Positions 8,214-16,121 of a DNA stretch of 44,361 nt are shown one piece after another; within the stretch, counting starts at the first letter, position 1, and every line of letters begins with the position of its first letter. The notes under the pieces are model-generated. The model saw only the letters and a list, made by a program, of their open reading frames with translations. It was not told the DNA's origin and did not search any database. The DNA is from an uncultured Bacteroidales bacterium. GTDB taxonomy: Bacteria > Bacteroidota > Bacteroidia > Bacteroidales > UBA932. Where the stretch lies: contig UQYV01000027.1 of the NCBI GenBank assembly GCA_900545245.1, positions 1 through 44,361 on the forward strand. Reading direction: 5' to 3'. A program made the position numbers and the translations under genes.

Positions 8214-9028
8214 TTGTCCCCTATTGTCGAAGTGAAGATGTCATTTATGATGAGGCCGCTGAGAGTCATGCCGAAGATTGCGGTGACATGGGCGGTGGTG
8301 CCGTTAATCTGAGCCTTGGAGCTGCACCATTCGTGGTTGAGCAGCGATGGGTCACCGGGACCGTCCTGAGACTTTGGGCAGAGGCACTTCTCCGTGCCGC
8401 AGCTTTGGCAGTGGCCGCGGTTCGGAAGAACCTCGTCATCGAATACGCAGAGGAATTTCTTTGAAGGGTAGGTGCCGGCGCGTTTCATCTTCTTGCGCAG
8501 CGCCGCTCCGAGAGGGCATCCGCGCACTTTCCAGAACTCGGCCACCTGCACCTTGAGCGGATTCACCTTGAGGGCGGCGCCGAGGGAGCAGTAGAACTTT
8601 GCGCTGCTTGCCGTGGCGTTGAGAATGAGCTGCACCTTGTCCTTGAGCGAGTCCACGGCGTCCACGGCATAGTCATAGTCATCAAGATTGAACTGCCCGG
8701 CAGTCTCGGCGCTGTAAATCTGCTGGATGGCGGTAATTTCCGCATTGGGATTGATTTCCAACAACCTGTCCTTCAGAGCCTCCACCTTCACCTGCCCCAC
8801 TGTCCGGGTGGTCGCCATCAATTGCCGATTCACGTTGGTGATGCAGATGCGGTCCGAGTCCACGATGGTCAGATGTGTGATGCCGCTCCTTACCAGTCCT
8901 TCCGCACACCAGCTTCCCACTCCTCCGACGCCGAAAATGATGACCCTCGTCTTCGCAAGCGCAGTCATAACGTCATCTCCCACAAGAAGTTCCGTTCTAT
9001 TGTATATCGCTTTCTCAATAGTATTCAT
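8210..9028 (-). CDS. tcdA: tRNA threonylcarbamoyladenosine dehydratase (ThiF/E1-like)
   Basis: TcdA (CsdL) uses ATP to cyclise t6A37 in tRNAs to ct6A. The 272-residue protein has the E1-like nucleotide-binding loop IIFGVGGVGSWCAEGLVRSGI at about 31-50, IVDSDRI, CITNVNRQL and a DAVDSLKDK stretch after the Rossmann part. A Cys-rich stretch toward the C-terminus (HCQSCGTEKCLC) looks like a metal site and makes it longer than the shortest homologues. It lies between the AAA ATPase gene (12-bp gap) and rlmH (4-bp overlap), so the three minus-strand genes are probably one transcript. Other ThiF-family functions are possible but less likely. Confidence 0.88.
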   Translation of the reverse strand: MNTIEKAIYNRTELLVGDDVMTALAKTRVIIFGVGGVGSWCAEGLVRSGITHLTIVDSDRICITNVNRQLMATTRTVGQVKVEALKDRLLEINPNAEITAIQQIYSAETAGQFNLDDYDYAVDAVDSLKDKVQLILNATASSAKFYCSLGAALKVNPLKVQVAEFWKVRGCPLGAALRKKMKRAGTYPSKKFLCVFDDEVLPNRGHCQSCGTEKCLCPKSQDGPGDPSLLNHEWCSSKAQINGTTAHVTAIFGMTLSGLIINDIFTSTIGDK

Positions 9029-9040
9029 GCTCCCGAAAAA

Positions 9041-10387
9041 TTATAAAAATTGCGTCATATATACAGGAACGAGCAGGACATCGCCATCCTTTTTCAGGTC
9101 TTTTGTATATACCAGATACTTTGAACTTATTCTGTCGGAGTATTTCTCGCAAAACTCATCAAGAGATGTGTGCGACTTGTAGCCGGAAGACTTTACTTCA
9201 ACAGGGCATATCTTATTGCCTCTGGAAAGCAGAAAGTCGATTTCATAGTTGTGCTTGCCGCTTTCGGTCGGCCATGTGTGGTAGAACAGCTTGTTGCCTG
9301 ATGCTCTCAGCATCTGGGCCACGACATTCTCATAAACATACCCCAAATCGGCAGACAATTTATTGCTGAGAAGTTTCTGATATATGATATTATCAGTCAC
9401 TTCATTGTCCCAGAATGCAAGTGTGATGAACAGTCCGGTGTCCCCGATAAACATTTTGTATTGTGATATGTTGGCATGCAGGGATAGTCCCACAGAAGGG
9501 TCATTCGCGTGGTATGAGAAATTTACGGCCATGCTGTCTTCCATGTCTTGAATGATTTCTTCCATTTCCGTGCTGTTCTGCCGTCGTCCCAAGACTGACG
9601 CGACCTGATAGCGTGCGGCATTTCCGGTCAGCTGTGAAGGCGCGGCCATGAAGAGTCTTGTTGCCTTGCCAGTCGGGTCTATCTTTCTGAAATCGTCGGC
9701 ATACAGTTCGATGATTTCTCTCTTTATCGAATCAACTGAGCTCAGATTCTTGGTATCCAGAAATGTGTTTACCGCCTGAGGCATTCCACCGACAAGCATA
9801 TACAGGCGGAAGTCCTGCAGCAGTTTCCGGCTCACGGCGTCACCGATTCCTTTTTTTGAGTCAAACAATTCCTTCATCAGTTGAATTGTGGCATTGTCAC
9901 CCATTGCCCATCTGAACTCTTCGTAATCCATGGGGAACATATCGATGCGGGTTTCTTCGCTTGGAATTACAATTCCCGTAGTGTTCTTTTTTATGGAGAG
10001 GAGAGAACCGGTCTCTATGTAGTCATATCTGTGGTCCTTTACCAAATACTTTATGGCTTCCCTCACTTTGGGTGCTTTCTGTATTTCGTCAAAAATGATG
10101 ACGGATTTCCTTACCTCCAGTTTAACGTTGTATATGAACTGTAGCTGCATGAAGAAATAGTCCCTGTTGGAGATGTTGTCAATCGCATCATCCAGTCCTT
10201 CAGGAATTTCGCCGAAATCAATCTTGATATACGAGGAATATTCCCGCCTTGCGAACTCTTCCGCTATCGTGGATTTCCCCACTCGTCGTGCTCCCTTGAT
10301 TAACAATGCCGTAGTGCCGTCCTTTTCATTCTTCCACTTTAGCATTTTCTCATATATTTTTCTCTTGAAAACCCGTGTTTCTGCCAT
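9041..10387 (-). CDS. AAA ATPase with DUF4143 domain
   Basis: This 448-residue protein has the AAA_14 plus DUF4143 architecture common in bacteria. Walker A is GARRVGKS (32-39), Walker B is VIIFDEIQKA, and the sensor region is IETGSLLSI. The C-terminal region includes YEIDFLLSRGNKICPVEVKSSG, a PD-(D/E)xK-like Asp...Glu-x-Lys arrangement often present in this family. The biological role is not established. It is cytoplasmic and precedes tcdA by 12 bp. Its promoter region carries three AATCTCAmAATk repeats, so its expression may be separately controlled. The family is widespread and often strain-variable. Confidence 0.85.
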   Translation of the reverse strand: MAETRVFKRKIYEKMLKWKNEKDGTTALLIKGARRVGKSTIAEEFARREYSSYIKIDFGEIPEGLDDAIDNISNRDYFFMQLQFIYNVKLEVRKSVIIFDEIQKAPKVREAIKYLVKDHRYDYIETGSLLSIKKNTTGIVIPSEETRIDMFPMDYEEFRWAMGDNATIQLMKELFDSKKGIGDAVSRKLLQDFRLYMLVGGMPQAVNTFLDTKNLSSVDSIKREIIELYADDFRKIDPTGKATRLFMAAPSQLTGNAARYQVASVLGRRQNSTEMEEIIQDMEDSMAVNFSYHANDPSVGLSLHANISQYKMFIGDTGLFITLAFWDNEVTDNIIYQKLLSNKLSADLGYVYENVVAQMLRASGNKLFYHTWPTESGKHNYEIDFLLSRGNKICPVEVKSSGYKSHTSLDEFCEKYSDRISSKYLVYTKDLKKDGDVLLVPVYMTQFL

Positions 10388-10484
10388 AATCTCACAATTT
10401 TTGAGGTAATCGCTGGCAAATATAGCGGTTTATTACCAAATCTCACAATTGTTTTTGCGGAATACCTTCCCAAATCTCAAAATG
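10388..10484. repeat. Three AATCTCAmAATk repeats between divergent genes
   Basis: AATCTCACAATT occurs at 10388-10399 and 10439-10450, and the variant AATCTCAAAATG at 10473-10484. The region also has an inverted repeat, GGTAAT (from 10406) with ATTACC (ending 10437), and CGCT/AGCG within it. The repeats lie between the start of the AAA ATPase gene and the HTCS promoter, and copy 2 overlaps the predicted -33 element of the ATPase promoter. They are candidate operator sites; the binding protein is unknown. Confidence 0.55.
10417..10449 (-). promoter_or_regulatory. Bacteroidota promoter for the AAA ATPase-tcdA-rlmH run
   Basis: On the minus strand TATATTTG (10424-10417) matches TAnnTTTG exactly. 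ATTG (10449-10446) lies upstream with a 21-bp spacer. The start of transcription would be about 20 nt before the ATPase ATG. Confidence 0.6.
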
Positions 10485-10516
10485 TTTGTATTTTTTAGAA
10501 GGTTTCTTAGTAAAAA

Positions 10517-10547
10517 TTGGGGGAATAACGGGAAAAATTTAATTTTG
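10517..10547 (+). promoter_or_regulatory. Bacteroidota promoter for the HTCS regulator gene
   Basis: TAATTTTG at 10540-10547 matches TAnnTTTG exactly and is preceded by TTG at 10517-10519 with a 20-bp spacer. Transcription would begin around 10554, about 12 nt before the ATG at 10566. This excludes the upstream in-frame TTG at 10449 as the true start. Confidence 0.7.
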
Positions 10548-10565
10548 TACCCTATAAAATTGCGT

Positions 10566-13500
10566 ATGAGAAGAAAGGGGTTATTGATATATTGGCTTGC
10601 ATCGGTCTTGCTTTCTTGGGCGGTTGGACTGCCGCTCGGTGCGCAGGAACGTTCTTATATGGAGCAACTGTCGGTTGATGAGGGACTTCCGCATACGGAC
10701 GTGTCTTCGATTGTGCAGGATAGTGACGGATATATCTGGATTGGGACATATTCCGGGCTATGTCGCTATGATGGGGTGGAGATGACGGTATATGACATGT
10801 CGAATTCCATTTTGGAGAGTTCAAGGATACGCTCTCTGCTTCTGGCCGGGACTCTCCTCTATGTAGGCACGGAAAACGGGGGACTGACGGTGTATGACAC
10901 GTTGCAGGACAAGTTTCTGAAGACGTTGAGCGTGCAGGGAAACTGCGTGAACTCAATGTTTCTTTCCAGCGACGGCAGTTCGGTGTGGTTGTGTACAAAC
11001 GACGGGCTTTCAAGGATATGGAATGTGGGCGACGGCTACAGCACGGCGTCGTGGTCATTCGGAAGCGTCTGCCTCTCGGGTTGTGCGCTTGAAGGGGATG
11101 ATGTTCTGGTCGGGACGAACGCCGGGGTCGGTGTATTCAGTGAAATGGAGGGTTTGAGATATGTGCGGACAGGCGTATTTGCCACGTCTGTGATTGAACT
11201 TCCCGAGAAACGCAGGCTGATAACGGCATACGAGGGCTGCTTCATCTATGATGCTGAGACTGAGACCATGCAGCGGCTGAACTCCTTCGACGCCCGTTGC
11301 GCCTGCCATGACAAGGAAACCGGTTGCTTCTTTGTGGGAACGGGGCACAATGGAATACTCCGCTATGACTCGGCCTTGAAGTGCTCCGATGTGCTCTCTC
11401 CCTGGAGCTCGTTCTCGCACAGCACGGACATTGAAGTCTCGACGCTCCTTCTCGACCGTTCCCTCGTTCTGTGGATAGGCACAAACGGAAGCGGCTGTTT
11501 CAAGAGCACGGAGACCAATAGGGCATTCCGGCTCTGGGCGCCTTTCTCTGACAACGCGCAGCTTGTGACAATGTACGCCGACAGCCGGGACAGGCTTTGG
11601 GTCACGTCAAAGGACGGGCGTGTGGCTGTGTTGGACGGAAACCGCCTCTGCCATCTTGACAGACGCTCTCTTTCGATGTTTTCCTCTATGCCGGTTTCCG
11701 CTGTCTATGAAACTGCTGACGGACATCTTCTCCTTGGTTCTTGGGACAATGGGGTTGGAGTAATCGCTCCGTCGGAGGTTGCCGGAGCCTGCGAAGGAAA
11801 ACCGTTTTCGTTGCGGCGCATCAATGGCTTGCCAGACAATCTCAGCGTGTACAAATTTGCAGAGGATAGCTTTGGGATGCTTTGGATGACCACAGCCTCC
11901 GGAGTGTGGCGCTCAGCACTTGAGTTTCAGCCACTTGGGGGGGGCAGACCCCATTCGGACAAAAGAAAATGGACGTGCATTCGCAACGAGAGGAAGAATG
12001 TCCATTCACTGAGCGATGACTTCACCACAGACCTCCTTGTTGACGGGCATACGGTCTGGGTGGGAACGAGAGCGGGGCTTAACCGCCTGAAGTGCGGGGA
12101 AGATGGTGAACTTCTGTCTCTGGACAGGATACACGTCCGCCCCGGTGATACTGCCGGAGAGTTCGTCTCCTTCATCCATAAGTCTGCCGATGATAGCCTT
12201 TGGGTCTCTGTGCTCGGACTTGGACTTGCAAAGCTCGACTCCGAACCGCTCGCGGACAGCCTTACGTTCCGCATATATAATAAAGGGAACTGCCCCGGAT
12301 TTCCGAACAATGAATTCGAATCTCTGCTCGAAGACGACTCCGGTAATTTCTGGATTGGGGGCTTCGGTCTCATACGCTTTTCTCCGAAAACAGGTGCAAT
12401 AAAGTGTTTCACGCGAAAGGACGGCCTTCAGAGCAATGCCTTCAAGATTTGGGACGCAGCAAGGTTCAGTGACGGGAAGATGGCCTTCGGAGGTATAAAC
12501 GGTTTCAATATATTCTCTCCGGAAGACATCGTGGACAATCCTGTGCGGCCGGAGGTCCGATTCACCGGGCTGAGTGTGAACGGGAAGGCGGCAACTCCGG
12601 ATCTGACGGACGGGAACTCTGTCAGAACGGCCGGCTCTCTCAGACTTGGGCACAGCCAGAACAATCTTGTGATCACATTCTCATCGATGCACTATACGAT
12701 GCCGGAGCGCAACAACTACATCTATATGATGAAGGGGCTGGATGACAGTTGGCACTCGACCACTGGGCTCAATCCGACGGCGTCCTATCTCAACTTGGGT
12801 GCCGGACACTACACATTCTTCGTCTATGGCTCCAACAGCGACGGGGTCTGGGGTGATGTTCCGGCGAGCCTGGACATTCGCATACTCCCGCCGTGGTATG
12901 CTTCAGTCCCGGCAAAAATATTCTATGCAATGCTGTCTCTCGGGCTTGCCGCTGCCATCGTCATGCTGCTGAGAAGGCGCAGTGCTCGTCTCCACCGGCA
13001 GGAACTTGAGGACAAACTTCGTGAGGAACAGCGGGAGCGTAATGAGAACGAGCTCAAGTTCCACACCGACTTCCTTCATGAGATCAAGACACCGCTCACG
13101 CTGATAACGACTCCTGTGGAGGAACTTCTGAAGAATCCCAACCTGGGAAAGACCACACTGAATCGTCTGCAGTTGGTTGACCAGTCCGCCAAAATCCTTC
13201 AGAAACACATAGAATCCATCACCGATTTGAGAAAATATGACAATGGAGAGGTGCGCCTTCACGTCGTTGAGATAGATTTCGCCCGTTTCGCCGAGGAAAT
13301 ATGTCTTCTGTTCCAGCCGATTGCAAAGGCCCGTGGATATGAGTTTTCGATAAGTCTCAATCCTCTCGGACAGAAACTCTTCATCGACAAGGACATGATA
13401 GAGAAGGTGATACTCAATCTGATGTCGAACGCTATCAAGTATTCCCCGGAAAGAGGCGGAAAGATTGACGTGAATGTGGAGGAGAGCGTTGTGGATGGGG

Positions 13501-14603
13501 TGACGGGGGCATCCCTTTCTGTGTCGAACCTCGGCATCGGGATACTTCCGGAAGATATGCCCTACATCTTTGACCGCTTCCGTCAAGGCCGGAACAATGA
13601 CCGTGGAGGGATGGGGATAGGGCTGTCGATCAGCCGCTCTGCAGTCTTGGCTCATTCCGGGAAAATATGGGCGGAATCCGTCCCGGGCGGAGAGACGACG
13701 TTTCACGTATTTCTTCCGTATGGATGCTCACAATTCTCCGCAGAGGACATCGATCGTCAATATGAGAACAGCGATCACCTGTCGAACTACGACTCTCTTG
13801 CGGAGTTCCGCACCGCGCATGCCGCAGGAACCGGAAGCGTGGAACGCGAGCATCTTGTGCTGATTGTGGACGACAGCGCCGAGCTTCGGGAATATCTGAC
13901 GCAACTTCTTTCCACGCGCTACAACATAATCACGGCGAAGGATGGTCTTGAAGGTTATGAGAAGACAATCTCAGAGCAGCCGGACCTTGTCCTTACGGAT
14001 GTCGTGATGCCGAAGCTGAACGGGCTGGAACTGTGCCGAAAAATAAAGGAGAACAATGTCACTTCGCACATTCCTGTCATACTCGTCTCAGCCCGTGACC
14101 TGCCTGTCTATAAGATGGAAGGCTACCAGATGATGGCGGATGACTACATCACGAAGCCTTTTCATGCCGAGCTTCTGATTTCCCGAATCGACAATCTCAT
14201 TCGCCAACGCGAGTGTATGAGACAGGCGTTCCGGACGGAAGTCAACCTTGAGCCGTCCTCTGTCACAGCCACTCCGGTCGATGAGAAGTTCATCCGCAGT
14301 TGCATCGACAACATCGAGGAGCACATCTCCGAACCGGAGTTCGGTGTGGACGACCTCTGCCTGAATGTCGGCTACTCCCGTCCGCAACTTTATAGGAAAA
14401 TAAAGTCGATAACTGGAATGTCTGCCATTCAGTTCCTGCGTAGCATCCGTCTCAAACGGGCTGCCCAGCTGCTGTCATCTGGTTCTGGAATGACAGTGAC
14501 TGAGGTTATGTATGCAGTTGGGTTCAACAACATTTCCTATTTCTCAAAAATCTTCTTCTCTGAGTTCGGGGTGTTGCCGAAAGACTATGGAAAGAGCCTG
14601 TGA
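10566..14603 (+). CDS. Hybrid two-component system regulator (HTCS) of PUL1
   Basis: HTCS proteins sense oligosaccharides in the periplasm and activate PUL genes. The 1345-residue product has a signal sequence (MRRKGLLIYWLASVLLSWA), a periplasmic sensor of two-component propeller repeats (LPHTDVSSIVQDSDGYIWIGT and many WIGT/WVGT repeats) up to about residue 680, a Y_Y_Y beta-sandwich, one membrane helix at about 780-800 (FYAMLSLGLAAAIVMLL), and HisKA with His838 in FLHEIKTPL. HATPase follows (N box LMSNAIKYS, G1 with Asn in place of Asp, NLGIGI), then a receiver with phospho-acceptor Asp1145 (LTDVVMP) and an AraC HTH at the C-terminus. A G8 tract at 11937-11944 lies in the sensor coding region. 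Being next to the SGBP-susCD operon, it probably controls it. Confidence 0.95.
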   Translation: MRRKGLLIYWLASVLLSWAVGLPLGAQERSYMEQLSVDEGLPHTDVSSIVQDSDGYIWIGTYSGLCRYDGVEMTVYDMSNSILESSRIRSLLLAGTLLYVGTENGGLTVYDTLQDKFLKTLSVQGNCVNSMFLSSDGSSVWLCTNDGLSRIWNVGDGYSTASWSFGSVCLSGCALEGDDVLVGTNAGVGVFSEMEGLRYVRTGVFATSVIELPEKRRLITAYEGCFIYDAETETMQRLNSFDARCACHDKETGCFFVGTGHNGILRYDSALKCSDVLSPWSSFSHSTDIEVSTLLLDRSLVLWIGTNGSGCFKSTETNRAFRLWAPFSDNAQLVTMYADSRDRLWVTSKDGRVAVLDGNRLCHLDRRSLSMFSSMPVSAVYETADGHLLLGSWDNGVGVIAPSEVAGACEGKPFSLRRINGLPDNLSVYKFAEDSFGMLWMTTASGVWRSALEFQPLGGGRPHSDKRKWTCIRNERKNVHSLSDDFTTDLLVDGHTVWVGTRAGLNRLKCGEDGELLSLDRIHVRPGDTAGEFVSFIHKSADDSLWVSVLGLGLAKLDSEPLADSLTFRIYNKGNCPGFPNNEFESLLEDDSGNFWIGGFGLIRFSPKTGAIKCFTRKDGLQSNAFKIWDAARFSDGKMAFGGINGFNIFSPEDIVDNPVRPEVRFTGLSVNGKAATPDLTDGNSVRTAGSLRLGHSQNNLVITFSSMHYTMPERNNYIYMMKGLDDSWHSTTGLNPTASYLNLGAGHYTFFVYGSNSDGVWGDVPASLDIRILPPWYASVPAKIFYAMLSLGLAAAIVMLLRRRSARLHRQELEDKLREEQRERNENELKFHTDFLHEIKTPLTLITTPVEELLKNPNLGKTTLNRLQLVDQSAKILQKHIESITDLRKYDNGEVRLHVVEIDFARFAEEICLLFQPIAKARGYEFSISLNPLGQKLFIDKDMIEKVILNLMSNAIKYSPERGGKIDVNVEESVVDGVTGASLSVSNLGIGILPEDMPYIFDRFRQGRNNDRGGMGIGLSISRSAVLAHSGKIWAESVPGGETTFHVFLPYGCSQFSAEDIDRQYENSDHLSNYDSLAEFRTAHAAGTGSVEREHLVLIVDDSAELREYLTQLLSTRYNIITAKDGLEGYEKTISEQPDLVLTDVVMPKLNGLELCRKIKENNVTSHIPVILVSARDLPVYKMEGYQMMADDYITKPFHAELLISRIDNLIRQRECMRQAFRTEVNLEPSSVTATPVDEKFIRSCIDNIEEHISEPEFGVDDLCLNVGYSRPQLYRKIKSITGMSAIQFLRSIRLKRAAQLLSSGSGMTVTEVMYAVGFNNISYFSKIFFSEFGVLPKDYGKSL

Positions 14604-14747
14604 TGCCCATTTTTCTGTAAAACTGCGAAAGAATGAACGATTTGTAAACTCGGATAGACGTGGTTCATATCTAATATTGCATAGCGGAACGCACAAGATG
14701 CCGCGGACTATAAAACACAAAGAATACAAAACACTAATACCAATATT

Positions 14748-16049
14748 ATGAAACGAATTTTTTCAGCGGCTGCTATCTGCAGCCTAATTCTGGCAGTTTC
14801 CTGCAACAAAGAGGGTTCTGCTTCTGTAGACAAAGATTTTCAGTATGTGATTCCGACCGAAGCTCTTGTCGGTCAGAGCGTCACTTTCGAGGACCAGTCA
14901 ATCAACGTCCAGTCACGCGAGTGGACATTTGAAGACGGCACGCCTGCCACCTCAACCAAAGCCATTGTAGAGGTTGCATTCAGCAAGGCCGGCGAAAAGA
15001 CTGTTTCCCTCACTGTCAACTACTCTGACGGAACGAAGGACGAGATTTCAAAGAAAATCACCATTAAGGACGAGTTCTCGGCAAAAATCAAGGCCGATGG
15101 TCTCTCTCCTAAAGGATGTGCGAAGAAGGGATCTGAAATCACCTTCTCCCTTGACGAGTTCAAGAACGCTGCAGGCGGAAACGTTACATACGCTTGGTCT
15201 TTCCCTGGGGCGACTCCTGCGACCTCGACCGACGCCTCTCCGAAGGTAGTCTGGAACGAGCAGGACAATAATGTGAAGGTCACCTGCGAGGTTACCCGTG
15301 CGCTTGACGGTGCGAAACTCAATCTTGAGACCACTCTCATTGCCGGCAACTATCCACTGCTCGTAAACGACGAGTATAGTGCATTCGACTTTGAGGGAGC
15401 CACTTCAAACCTCGCATGGTACGGATGGTTCAAGGAGAGCACTGACGCTTGCCTCAGCATTGCTGACGGTGGCGCACACGGCACTGCACATTCTCTCAAG
15501 ATTGACGCTACGGGAATCAATGCCCTTACAGATTCCGGTCAGGCCTTTGAGGTTGCTCACAGAAACAACTGGAGCAACAACGCGAGAATGGTTGTAGGCC
15601 AGAAGTATGAGATTTCTTTCTGGTGCAAGGCCGAGGCTGCGATGATGGACGCTGTCGGGTTGAAGCATAATGATGGTGAACTTGCTGCAATCATATCATG
15701 GGTCAATCTCTTCAACTGGATTCCTGACTGGCTCAACGACCCTATGCGCGGAAGTGCTGCAAAGACAGATTGGTCTGAGGTTTTCCCTGGAGAAACGTTC
15801 AAGGAGGAGGGTGCGCAGTCACCAATCTGGGCCGGCGGCGTGACAACAATGGAAGGTACCTCTCCTGACGACCTCAAATTCAATGACCTTATCACAAAGG
15901 ACTGGAAGAAATACTCATTCGAGTTTACCCTCGAGAACGGCGGACAGCCTGGCGATGTCCTCAAGAACTGCTACATAGCATTCGGAGTTACGGGCGTCAA
16001 CGCCGTATTCTATTTCGATGATTTCCAGATCAATCTGGTTGAGGAATAA
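14748..16049 (+). CDS. PKD-domain surface glycan-binding lipoprotein (SusE/F position)
   Basis: This is a 433-residue lipoprotein with lipobox Cys19 (ILAVSC), followed by NKEG. Two PKD-like Ig domains follow: about 30-110 (REWTFEDGTPATST...GEKTVSLTV) and about 115-200 (YAWSFPGATPATST). The C-terminal 220 residues form an all-beta, Trp-rich module (AWYGWFKES, HRNNWSNNARMVVGQKYEISFWCKA, YFDDFQINLVEE) resembling a carbohydrate-binding jelly roll. It probably captures glycan at the cell surface and passes it to the SusCD complex. Unusually, it is upstream of susC instead of downstream of susD. The 144-bp region before it holds no perfect TAnnTTTG. No catalytic motif is seen. Confidence 0.8.
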   Translation: MKRIFSAAAICSLILAVSCNKEGSASVDKDFQYVIPTEALVGQSVTFEDQSINVQSREWTFEDGTPATSTKAIVEVAFSKAGEKTVSLTVNYSDGTKDEISKKITIKDEFSAKIKADGLSPKGCAKKGSEITFSLDEFKNAAGGNVTYAWSFPGATPATSTDASPKVVWNEQDNNVKVTCEVTRALDGAKLNLETTLIAGNYPLLVNDEYSAFDFEGATSNLAWYGWFKESTDACLSIADGGAHGTAHSLKIDATGINALTDSGQAFEVAHRNNWSNNARMVVGQKYEISFWCKAEAAMMDAVGLKHNDGELAAIISWVNLFNWIPDWLNDPMRGSAAKTDWSEVFPGETFKEEGAQSPIWAGGVTTMEGTSPDDLKFNDLITKDWKKYSFEFTLENGGQPGDVLKNCYIAFGVTGVNAVFYFDDFQINLVEE

Positions 16050-16078
16050 CAGACAAATTGTTGTGTACTGATGTACGT

Positions 16079-16104
16079 GCAGTGCGCCGATTCGGGCGCA
16101 CTGC
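16079..16104 (+). terminator. Strong hairpin between the SGBP gene and susC
   Basis: GCAGTGCGCC (16079-16088), loop GATTCG and GGCGCACTGC (16095-16104) form a perfect 10-bp GC-rich stem 17 bp before the susC ATG. No T run follows, so it is more likely an RNA processing, stabilising or attenuating element within one operon than a full terminator. Confidence 0.55.
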
Positions 16105-16121
16105 TTAACTGACAGAAAATT

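Noticed and set aside
9041..10387. DUF4143 ATPase as an anti-phage or toxin system
   Set aside because: The family is widespread and no partner nuclease, toxin or defence gene is adjacent; neighbours are RNA-modification genes.
10449..10565. Upstream TTG start for the HTCS regulator
   Set aside because: The predicted promoter -7 element (10540-10547) lies downstream of it, and the ATG at 10566 begins a proper signal sequence.
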